Below are positions 1-6,006 of a DNA stretch of 14,466 nucleotides, piece after piece. The notes beneath the pieces are model-generated. The model was not told the DNA's origin, made no database searches, and was given only the letters and a program-made list of their open reading frames with translations. The position numbers were made by a program, and so were the translations under genes. The DNA comes from Porphyrobacter sp. (lineage in GTDB: Bacteria; Pseudomonadota; Alphaproteobacteria; Sphingomonadales; Sphingomonadaceae). How positions within the stretch are numbered: position 1 is the stretch's first letter; every line of letters begins with the position of its first letter. The stretch lies in assembly GCA_021732945.1 (NCBI GenBank), contig JAKFWB010000283.1, positions 1 to 14,466 on the forward strand. Reading direction: 5' to 3'.

Positions 1-1535
1 ATCCCGCCCGTCGGGCAGGCGATGGCATTGCCCGCGCCCAGCAAGCCGGGGATCGGCTCCCCGTCATGCCCCAAGATGCGCGCCTGCCCATCCGTTCGCG
101 GCCCGCCATTGGTGCCGAGCAGGCCCGAGGCGATCTCCACCGCAAAAAACGGCGCTTCACGGATCGCACCCAGCGTCACCGCCGTGCCTGATCGCGAGCG
201 GTCGCCGTAGAAGTGATCGTAAGCGCTGGTGCCGCGCCCGAAATCGGGATCATGCCCTTCATCGGCATGGACATTGAAGCGCGCGACCGTCTCGGTCAGC
301 GCCGCGCCGTCGATGCCGATCTGCGCCGCCAGACCCTCCAGCGTTTCCGCGCGCATCACCCAGTCAGGGATCGGCTGGCCCGGCATCCGCGTGCCGAGCG
401 GATAGCGTTCGGCATATTGCGCATCGAAGATCAGCCAGGCGGGCAGGTTGAGGTAATCATACTTCGCCGGATCAAACTGGTGGAACACCCCGCCGAGCGA
501 TGAGTAATTCGCCGCCTCGTTGCAGAAGCGTTCGGCCTTGCGGTTGACCATGATCGAATGCGGCACGGTGCGTTCGATCAGCAGGATTTGCCCGCGGTGC
601 TCGCCGCTTGCCCAGGGCGCATCTGGCTGGACGAGGGTTGGTGCCCACCATGCGCTGGTCATATTGCCGAGCTTCGCGCCCGCCGCCATCGCCAGCTTTA
701 GCCCCTCGCCTGTCGCGGTCGGCGGGCTCGCGGGTGCGGTGACAGGACCGCGCAGGAAGGTCTGGCGCAAGTCCTCGTCCCATTCGAACCCGCCGGTGGA
801 CATGATCACGCCGCGCCTTGCGGTGAGCGCAAAGGGCGCGCCGTCGCGGATGCCTTCGATGCCGGTGATCCGCTCCCCCTTGCGCACCAAGCGCTTTGTT
901 TCGACGCCGAGGATCGGCGCGATCCGGCGCGCCAGACACGCCTTGAGCAATCGCGCCACCATCGCCTGCCCGAACCCGCATTGCCGCGCCGCCATGCGCT
1001 CACCCATGACCTGCGGCGAAACCATTTCGGTCGCCCCGCCGATGGGTGTTTCGCGCAGCATCAGCGGCTTGGGTTCCTCAATCGCATAGATTTTAGCCGC
1101 CCATTCGCCCAGTTCATCGAGCGCAAACAGATCATGATCCAGCGCGCGTGACCCCTGCGGCTTCGCACCCGGACGGTCGGTATAATAATCGGGATAGCCC
1201 GGCAGCACCGAAACGCTGAGCGCGTCGATGCTTTCCAGAAACGCCAGCGCCTCCGGCCCCTTGTCGACAAAGGCCTCGATGGTTTCATCCACCAGATCGC
1301 CGTGATCGAGGCTGCGGAAATAGGCGAGCGCGTCGGCGCGGCTGTCGGCCATTCCCTCGGCACGCATGCGGGGGTTGTCCGCCACCCAGATCACCCCGCC
1401 TGATATCGCCGAGGTGCCGCCGATACGGTCCCACCGCTCGATCAGCGCGACCGATGCGCCCGAGTCGTGCGCGGCGAGTGCTGCCGCCATGCCCGCCGCG
1501 CCGGTCCCGAGAATGATGACATCGACTTCGCTCAT
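1..1535 (-). CDS. FAD-binding dehydrogenase, 3-ketosteroid delta1-dehydrogenase-like (C-terminus outside window)
   Basis: A frame without stops runs leftward from ATG at 1535 to the window edge, giving 511 residues; roughly the last 40 to 50 are missing. It starts MSEVDVIILGTGAAGMAAAL, a Rossmann GxGxxG for FAD at residues 10-15. GGTSAISGG (39-47) and STGGFEWDEDL (246-256) are typical of the FAD-dependent oxidoreductase 2 / KstD family. GYPDYY (113-118) and NRKAERFCNEAANY (331-344) lie where KstD enzymes carry the active-site tyrosines usually numbered 119 and 318. LLGTNGGPRTD (472-482) and AGNAIACPTGG (501-511) are the C-terminal FAD-domain motifs; the third catalytic tyrosine would lie just outside. 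The family removes hydrogens from C1-C2 of 3-ketosteroids or related cyclic ketones; the actual substrate is not established. An in-frame ATG at 1544 is an alternative start; neither has a strong Shine-Dalgarno. Confidence 0.82.
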   Translation of the reverse strand, partial: MSEVDVIILGTGAAGMAAALAAHDSGASVALIERWDRIGGTSAISGGVIWVADNPRMRAEGMADSRADALAYFRSLDHGDLVDETIEAFVDKGPEALAFLESIDALSVSVLPGYPDYYTDRPGAKPQGSRALDHDLFALDELGEWAAKIYAIEEPKPLMLRETPIGGATEMVSPQVMGERMAARQCGFGQAMVARLLKACLARRIAPILGVETKRLVRKGERITGIEGIRDGAPFALTARRGVIMSTGGFEWDEDLRQTFLRGPVTAPASPPTATGEGLKLAMAAGAKLGNMTSAWWAPTLVQPDAPWASGEHRGQILLIERTVPHSIMVNRKAERFCNEAANYSSLGGVFHQFDPAKYDYLNLPAWLIFDAQYAERYPLGTRMPGQPIPDWVMRAETLEGLAAQIGIDGAALTETVARFNVHADEGHDPDFGRGTSAYDHFYGDRSRSGTAVTLGAIREAPFFAVEIASGLLGTNGGPRTDGQARILGHDGEPIPGLLGAGNAIACPTGG

Positions 1536-1616
1536 GGCCCACATAGACGCCGGCACGGGTGCATCGGGCAACCCGTCATTTTGGCAAGGTGCACTTTTGC
1601 TCCCAATGCTCTCTAT

Positions 1617-1722
1617 TCGTCATTGCGAGCCGAAGGCGCGGCAATCCATGGACAGACCTCGCCTCGCGTGGAACCGTAGGGTCATGGATTGCTTCGTCGC
1701 CTTCGGCTCCTCGCAATGACGA
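1617..1722. repeat. Imperfect inverted repeat (REP-like intergenic element)
   Basis: The left arm (1617-1650) begins TCGTCATTGCGAG and ends GCAATCCATG. The right arm (1683-1722) is its reverse complement apart from small gaps: the right arm has 6 extra bases, aligned as insertions of 3, 1 and 2. The 32-base centre (1651-1682) is unrelated. From memory, CGTCATTGCGAG...GCAATCCA elements are widely dispersed between genes in sphingomonads and other proteobacteria. It fills most of the gap between two divergent genes and ends 17 bases before the ATG at 1740, leaving little more than the ribosome binding site. Confidence 0.8.
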
Positions 1723-1739
1723 GAGAGGATAGCAGAACA

Positions 1740-2516
1740 ATGAAACTCGAAGGAAAAGTCGCCGCGATCACCGGGGGCACGGCGGGCATGGGGCGCGGCA
1801 TTGCCGAGGCGTTTCTGGCCGAGGGCGGCAAGGTCGCGCTGTTCGCGCGCAATGCGGACAAGGGCGCGAAGGTGCTGGAGGAATTGGGGGCAGGCGAAAA
1901 CGCCATCTTCATCGCGGGCGATGTGATGGAGCAGTCCGATCTCGAAGGCTTCGTCGATGCCGTGATCGCCCATTTCGGCACGCTCGACATTCTGGTGAAC
2001 AACGCGGGGGGCGCAGGCGATTTGCAGCCGCTGGTGAACCTGTCCGATCACGCCTTTGACGAGGCGATGAAGTGGAACGTCTATTCGACCTTCTGGGCCA
2101 CGCGGCGCGCTTTGCCGGTGATGATCGCCAAGGGTGATGGCCGGGTGATCAACATCTCCTCGATGGAGGGCAAGCACGGCAAGCCGGTGCTGACCGCCTA
2201 CTCCGCCGCCAAGCACGCGGTGAACGGCATGACCAAAAGCGTCGCGCGCGAAGTCGGGGCGCAGGGGGTGACGGTCAATGCGATCTGCCCCGGCATCGTC
2301 ATCACCGACATCATCAAGAACAACGGCCCCGCCACTGCGAAAGCAATGGGGATGGAGCTGGATGACATGATTGCGATGTTCGCGGCGGATTCGGCAATCA
2401 AGCGGCCGAACACGGTTGAGGAAGTGGCCGCCGTCGCGGTGCTGCTGGCGAGCGAGGCGGGTGCGGGCATCACCGGTCAGCAGATCAGCGTGGATGGCGG
2501 AACGGCCCAGTACTGA
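1740..2516 (+). CDS. SDR family NAD(P)-dependent oxidoreductase
   Basis: Classical short-chain dehydrogenase of 258 residues, the usual length. It has the cofactor motif TGGTAGMG (11-18), NNAG (87-90), structural Asn113, Ser140/141, and catalytic Tyr154 and Lys158 in YSAAK. The C-terminal GITGQQISVDGGT (243-255) is the normal SDR ending. The ATG at 1740 is chosen because GAGAGAGGA (1721-1729) lies just upstream and the protein then begins MKLEGKVAAITGG, as SDRs do; further upstream the frame runs into the palindromic repeat. The family oxidises secondary alcohols or reduces ketones; in this neighbourhood a ring or side-chain hydroxyl of a cyclic substrate is plausible. Substrate and NAD/NADP preference cannot be read safely. 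Confidence 0.93.
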   Translation: MKLEGKVAAITGGTAGMGRGIAEAFLAEGGKVALFARNADKGAKVLEELGAGENAIFIAGDVMEQSDLEGFVDAVIAHFGTLDILVNNAGGAGDLQPLVNLSDHAFDEAMKWNVYSTFWATRRALPVMIAKGDGRVINISSMEGKHGKPVLTAYSAAKHAVNGMTKSVAREVGAQGVTVNAICPGIVITDIIKNNGPATAKAMGMELDDMIAMFAADSAIKRPNTVEEVAAVAVLLASEAGAGITGQQISVDGGTAQY

Positions 2517-2562
2517 ACGACCATTCCCGCGGTTATCGCGGGGTTATGGCGGGGTTCTTCGA

Positions 2563-2578
2563 TGTTTCACGTGAAACA
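2563..2578. other. parS: parS centromere-like site (ParB binding)
   Basis: TGTTTCACGTGAAACA is a perfect 16-base palindrome and matches the established bacterial chromosomal parS consensus exactly; with one flanking base on each side the symmetry extends to 18 bases (2562-2579). ParB loads at such sites, spreads as a CTP-dependent clamp and recruits ParA and SMC for segregation. The site sits in the 78-base gap between the stops of two convergent genes. In most bacteria parS sites cluster near oriC, so the window is probably origin-proximal or on a replicon using the same ParB. I found no second copy here. Confidence 0.88.
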
Positions 2579-2594
2579 TTGGCAGGCCGATTCC

Positions 2595-3404
2595 TTATTG
2601 CTGCAACTTCGCCATCGCCGCGCCAATTGCTGCGGCGACATCGCCCGCCTGCGGATTGCCGCGCATGATCAGCCCGCCATTGGGCTGGATGTTCGCCCCG
2701 GTGACATAGGCCTGATCGGTGCTCAGCCACAGGCAGGCGTGGGCGACATCCTCGACGGTGTTGAGCCGCCCCATCGGGTAACGCGGCAGGAAGGCGTCAG
2801 TCAGGCCCGGCACCTGAAAGCTCTCATGCGTCATCGGGCTATCGGTAAAGGCGGGGGAGACGGTGTTGGCCTTGATCCCCAGGTGACCGTAATCGTTCGC
2901 CACGCACTCGATCAGCGCCTCGGACCCGCGCTTGGTGCCGATATAGGCCGCGTGGTTGGTGATGATCGCCTTGGTGGTGGCCGACGACAGGCTGATCAGC
3001 GATCCGCCGGTGGGCGCCTGAGCGCTCATCACCCGCACGAAGGCTTGCAAGAAGTGGTGGACGCCCTTGAACTGCAAGTCGACAATCTGGTCGAGCTGCT
3101 CCTCGGAGATCTCCTCAAGGCTCGCCAGAAGCCCCCAGCCGGTGGTGTTGATCGCGATATCGACCCGGCCAAAAGTGTTCCGCGCCTTGTCGGCCATGGC
3201 ATTGACCTGCGCGCGGCTGGCAATGTCGCACAGCACATAAGCGCCGCCGATATCCTCAGCCAAAGCAGCAAGCGGAGCCTCCTTGCGGCCTGCCACCATC
3301 ACCTTTGCGCCTTCCTTGGCGAACAACCGCGCGATGGTCTGGCCCATGTTGCCTTCAGATGCTGCTCCCAGCACCACGGCGGTCTTGCCTTGCAATTGTC
3401 CCAT
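2595..3404 (-). CDS. SDR family oxidoreductase (variant NTTG motif)
   Basis: A 269-residue short-chain dehydrogenase on the minus strand. The glycine-rich loop is GAASEGNMG (13-21), two residues longer than the classical TGxxxGxG. The usual NNAG is NTTG (86-89). The catalytic residues are intact: Ser140/141, Tyr154 and Lys158 (YIGTK). PAFTDSPM and VTGANIQPNGG complete the fold. Two adjacent ATG codons (3407 and 3404) follow an AGGAG; 3404 gives the better spacing of 7 bases, and 3407 would add one Met. It converges on the SDR at 1740-2516 and diverges from the SnoaL-like gene at 3527. It probably catalyses an alcohol/ketone interconversion; the extended loop leaves an enoyl-reductase-like variant possible. 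Substrate unknown. Confidence 0.92.
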   Translation of the reverse strand: MGQLQGKTAVVLGAASEGNMGQTIARLFAKEGAKVMVAGRKEAPLAALAEDIGGAYVLCDIASRAQVNAMADKARNTFGRVDIAINTTGWGLLASLEEISEEQLDQIVDLQFKGVHHFLQAFVRVMSAQAPTGGSLISLSSATTKAIITNHAAYIGTKRGSEALIECVANDYGHLGIKANTVSPAFTDSPMTHESFQVPGLTDAFLPRYPMGRLNTVEDVAHACLWLSTDQAYVTGANIQPNGGLIMRGNPQAGDVAAAIGAAMAKLQQ

Positions 3405-3470
3405 CATGTCTCTCCTCTGGGTGGGGCCTACCATGCATCCCCCCGCGATCACCCTTCCCAAAAGTGGGCA

Positions 3471-3499
3471 TTGTCCGCTCGCGCCCCCCGCCTGATAGC
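3471..3499 (+). promoter_or_regulatory. Possible sigma70-type promoter for the 3527-4807 genes
   Basis: TTGTCC (3471-3476) and GATAGC (3494-3499) are separated by 17 bases and lie 28 bases before the ATG at 3527. The match to TTGACA/TATAAT is partial, so this is a weak call based on spacing and position between divergent genes. Confidence 0.25.
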
Positions 3500-3526
3500 A
3501 GCGCCATAACCGAGGGAGAGCGCGCA

Positions 3527-3937
3527 ATGTTTACCGGACCGCTGGAAGATCGCGTGGCGATCGTTGAATTGAACGGCACCTATGCCGATGGCGTGGTGCG
3601 GTTCGATGCCGAGACCTGGGGATCGGTCTGGGCCGATGATGCCGACTGGGACCTGATGGGCCACAAGACCAAGGGCAAGGACGCGATTGTTGCCTTCTGG
3701 AACGGGGCGATGGGCGGATTGCAAGCGGTGAGCTTCCAGTGCGTGCCCTGCATGATTGAAGTCACCGGAAACACGGCGAAGTCGCGGGTGCAGACGCAGG
3801 AGATCCTCAAGGCCAAAGATGCGCCCGCGCGCCATGTCGGGGGGCTCTATGAAGACACCTTGGCAAAAATCGACGGCCAATGGCTCTTCACCAGCCGCAC
3901 CTTCAAGATCATCGCCGAATTCGGCGTTCAGGGATAA
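3527..3937 (+). CDS. SnoaL-like / NTF2-fold family protein
   Basis: 136 residues. The opening LEDRVAIVELNGTYADGV followed by WGSVWADDADWDL (31-43) and KGKDAIVAFW (49-58) is the pattern of SnoaL-like (NTF2 fold) proteins, which form a cone-shaped pocket used by small isomerases, hydratases and ring-cleavage accessory enzymes. No signal peptide or membrane segment is visible. The ATG at 3527 follows GAGGGAGAG with good spacing; the open frame upstream overlaps the divergent SDR's leader and is unlikely to be coding. It is first of a tight group: the next gene starts 8 bases after its stop. In catabolic clusters such proteins often act on the same hydrophobic substrate as neighbouring dehydrogenases, but the reaction cannot be inferred from sequence. 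Confidence 0.88.
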   Translation: MFTGPLEDRVAIVELNGTYADGVVRFDAETWGSVWADDADWDLMGHKTKGKDAIVAFWNGAMGGLQAVSFQCVPCMIEVTGNTAKSRVQTQEILKAKDAPARHVGGLYEDTLAKIDGQWLFTSRTFKIIAEFGVQG

Positions 3938-3945
3938 ATCAACAC

Positions 3946-4287
3946 ATGGCCAAGATCCTGATTTCCGCGCAAATCGACCTCGACCCCGCCCAGCGCGAAG
4001 AGGCGCTGCGCACCGCCCGCCCGCATATCGCAGCCGCGCTCGCCGAGAAGGGCTGCATCCATTACGACTGGAGTGCCTGTTCGATGAACCCGGCCCGCGT
4101 GAACGTGTTTGAGGAATGGGAGAGCGAAGAAGCCCTCGCCGCCCATTTCCGCGATCCGGCCTATACCGGGATGCGCGATCACATCGGCCAGTTCGGCATC
4201 ACCGGGGCAGTGAGCGCCAAGTATCGGGTTGATGCCGAAGGGCCGGTTTACAATGCCGAAGGGCAGGCGACCGAGGCATTTGACTAA
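3946..4287 (+). CDS. Antibiotic biosynthesis monooxygenase (ABM) family protein, putative quinol monooxygenase
   Basis: 113 residues. MAKILISAQIDLDP, then GCIHYDWSACSMNPARVNVFEEW (36-58, with the conserved cysteine/HYD segment) and a helix EEALAAHFRDPAYTGMRDHI fit the dimeric ferredoxin-like ABM fold. Members are cofactor-free monooxygenases acting on quinols or polycyclic phenolics, though many have no assigned substrate. Start at ATG 3946: AGGGAT lies upstream, partly over the end of the preceding gene. Its 3' end overlaps the TTG start of mobA by 8 bases, so the three plus-strand genes are probably co-transcribed. It may assist oxygenation within the pathway, or may be a stress-type quinol enzyme. 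Confidence 0.85.
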   Translation: MAKILISAQIDLDPAQREEALRTARPHIAAALAEKGCIHYDWSACSMNPARVNVFEEWESEEALAAHFRDPAYTGMRDHIGQFGITGAVSAKYRVDAEGPVYNAEGQATEAFD

Positions 4288-4807
4288 AGTCCTCGGAGCA
4301 ATCCTTGCTGGCGGGCAGGCGCGGCGGTTCGGCAGCGACAAGGCGCAGGCGCTGTACTAGGGCGCGCGGCTGATTGACCGGGTGGCCGCCGCGCTCGCTG
4401 CGCAATGCGATGCCGTGGTGGTCTGCGGGCGTGAGGAGCCGGGGTTCACATGCATCGCCGATTGGCCCGAAGCGGTGCTTGGTCCCCTTGGCGGATTGGC
4501 AGCGGCGCTGCTCTATGCCGAGGCTGATGGTTTCACCCATGTGCTTTCCGCCGGGGTCGATGCGCCTGACTTGCCATATGATCTCGCTGCAATGCTGGCA
4601 GGCGATGGCGCGGCGATTGTGGAAAACCAGCCGGTGGTAGCGCTGTGGCCGGTCACGGCTTTGCCTGCGCTTGAGACGTTTCTCGGCGCAGGAGGGCGCT
4701 CGCTCTACCGCTTTGCAGACGCGATTGCCGCCCGCCGGGTCGATCTCCCGGCTCCGCTGATGAACGTCAACCGGCCGGATGATCTCAAACCCGCTTGCTC
4801 ATCCTGA
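4280..4807 (+). pseudogene. mobA: Molybdenum cofactor guanylyltransferase MobA, interrupted by in-frame TAG
   Basis: Read from TTG 4280, the frame gives MTKVLGAILAGGQARRFGSD followed by KA, the diagnostic nucleotidyltransferase loop (LAGGxxxRFGxDKA) of MobA, then stops at TAG 4358-4360 (codon 27). The same frame resumes immediately with GARLIDRVAAALA and continues through LGPLGGLAAAL, HVLSAGVDAPDLPY and LMNVNRPDDL to TGA 4805-4807, all recognisable MobA. Total 176 codons, close to a normal MobA. MobA attaches GMP to molybdopterin to form the MGD cofactor. A restart at GTG 4382 would lack the GTP-binding loop and should be inactive. A single C-to-T change (CAG to TAG) would suffice; GAG or AAG are also one step away. 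The last four codons and the stop lie inside the repeat starting at 4794. Sequencing error, true inactivation or readthrough cannot be separated here. Confidence 0.85.
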
Positions 4808-4877
4808 GCCTGTCGAAGGATGCTGCGCTAACGTCGCCCGTTGCTCAGCGTGCTTCGACAAGCTCAGCACGAGCGAG
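4794..4877. repeat. Composite inverted repeat, copy 1 (CCTGAGCCTGTCGAAGGA type)
   Basis: The left arm (4794-4820) contains CTCATCCTGAGCCTGTCGAA; the right arm (4851-4877) contains TGCTTCGACAAGCTCAGCAC. They pair at 22 of 27 positions around a 30-base spacer. It lies between the convergent ends of mobA and the reductase at 4883, so it may serve as a bidirectional hairpin at both 3' ends. The left arm encodes the last four residues and TGA of mobA. A second copy is at 8161-8233. From memory this family is common between genes in sphingomonads. Confidence 0.85.
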
Positions 4878-4882
4878 ATATG

Positions 4883-5887
4883 TCACAGCTTCAACAGCTG
4901 TTTCCCCCGGTTCATCCCGCTGAACAACCGCTGCAAGGTTTGCGGCGCGTTTTCAAAGCCGTGCTGTATATCTTCCTGATATTTCAGGCTTCCATCCTTC
5001 ACGAAGCCTTCCAGCCGCTTGCGGATACCGGGGAATTCGCTGGCCCAGTCGAGCACGATGAAGCCCGCCATCGTCCCGCGCCGGAACACGAGGTTGAAGT
5101 AATTCTCAGGCCCGGCGGGGAGTGATCCGGTTTCATACCGGCTAATCCCCCCGCAGATCACCACGCGGGCATTGGTGGCGATACAGGCTAGCATGTCGTT
5201 CAAAATCTTGCCGCCGACATTGTCGTAGATCACGTCGACTCCGCGCGGGCAGTGCTCCTTGATCTGTGCCTTCACATTGTCGGCCTTGTAATCGATCGCG
5301 GCGTCATACCCCGCCTCGCGCACCAGCCAGTCGCACTTGTCCTGTCCCCCCGCGATACCGACCACGCGGCACCCGGCGAGCTTGGCGAGTTGGCCGACGA
5401 TGCTCCCCGTCGCGCCCGCTGCGCCGCTCACCAGCACAGTATCGCCCGCCACCGGCTTGCCAACCTTGAACAGCCCGCAATAGGCCGTCAGCCCGGTGGT
5501 TCCCAGCACGGACAGCACGGCGGTGGGCGACAGATCGGTTTCGACCTTGGTCAGTTCCTTGCCATCGGTCAGCAGATATTCGGTCCACCCCGTGGTGCCA
5601 AAGACCATATCGCCCACCGCGAACCGCCCGCCGATCGACGCCACGACCTCGGCAATCCCGCTGCCGCGCATCACATCGCCAATCGCCATCGGCGCGACGT
5701 AATCGGCGATATTCTCCATCCAGCCCTTCTGCGCAGGATCGAAGCCGAGGTAATGCAGCTTCAACAGCATTTCGCCCGGCGCGGGATCGCCCAGTTCGGT
5801 GGTGAACAGCTTGAAATCATTATCGATCTCAATCCCTCGACCACGCGGGTGTCCGTTCAAGTGCCATTGGCGGGTGGTGGTGGGCAT
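4883..5887 (-). CDS. NADP-dependent medium-chain (zinc-independent) oxidoreductase, CurA/prostaglandin-reductase type
   Basis: 334 residues. Zinc-independent medium-chain reductase: N-terminal GroES-like part (PGEMLLKLHYLGFDPAQKGWM), the GTTGLTAYCGL segment (129-139), then the Rossmann motif SGAAGATGSIVGQLAK (154-169) and DVIYDNVGG (218-226). It contains none of the zinc-ligand patterns of alcohol dehydrogenases. Relatives reduce the C=C bond of alpha,beta-unsaturated ketones with NADPH. The start is ATG 5887: AAGGAG lies 7 bases upstream. It is divergent from the molybdopterin enzyme at 6007 across 119 bases and convergent with mobA. It shares many motifs with the second reductase at 8251 (LVSGAAGA-GS-VGQLAK, VGIAGG, DAAIDY), so the two are paralogues. 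Likely role: saturating an enone intermediate; substrate unknown. Confidence 0.93.
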   Translation of the reverse strand: MPTTTRQWHLNGHPRGRGIEIDNDFKLFTTELGDPAPGEMLLKLHYLGFDPAQKGWMENIADYVAPMAIGDVMRGSGIAEVVASIGGRFAVGDMVFGTTGWTEYLLTDGKELTKVETDLSPTAVLSVLGTTGLTAYCGLFKVGKPVAGDTVLVSGAAGATGSIVGQLAKLAGCRVVGIAGGQDKCDWLVREAGYDAAIDYKADNVKAQIKEHCPRGVDVIYDNVGGKILNDMLACIATNARVVICGGISRYETGSLPAGPENYFNLVFRRGTMAGFIVLDWASEFPGIRKRLEGFVKDGSLKYQEDIQHGFENAPQTLQRLFSGMNRGKQLLKL

Positions 5888-6006
5888 CAAAACTCTCCTT
5901 GGTTCGCCTGCCCTATTGCGGGGGCAACGCCCACCTCTCCACGGACAAAAGTGTCAGTCGAGTGGTTTGCCCTCTGTGGTAGTCTCCCACTCAAAGGGAG
6001 AGCACC
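5888..6006. promoter_or_regulatory. Divergent intergenic promoter region
   Basis: 119 bases between the starts of the minus-strand reductase and the plus-strand molybdopterin enzyme must hold promoters for both unless transcription enters from elsewhere. Ribosome binding sites are clear at both ends (AAGGAG for the reductase; AAAGGGAGAG at 5994-6003 for the Mo enzyme). I see no convincing -35/-10 pair or palindromic operator. Confidence 0.4.

Noticed and set aside
2526..2542. CCCGCG/CGCGGG hairpin as a terminator for the SDR gene
   Set aside because: The 6-base stem is not followed by a T-tract, so a rho-independent terminator is not supported.
2562..3509. Plus-strand open frame starting MFHVKH at the parS site
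   Set aside because: The start codon is part of the parS palindrome and the frame is antisense to a clear SDR gene.
4358..4360. TAG as a pyrrolysine or programmed recoding codon
   Set aside because: MobA does not use pyrrolysine and no recoding structure or partner genes are visible; a point mutation is simpler.
4382..4807. Stand-alone GTG-started protein from the downstream part of mobA
   Set aside because: It lacks the nucleotide-binding loop, and the conserved N-terminus lies upstream of the TAG; better read as the remainder of an interrupted gene.
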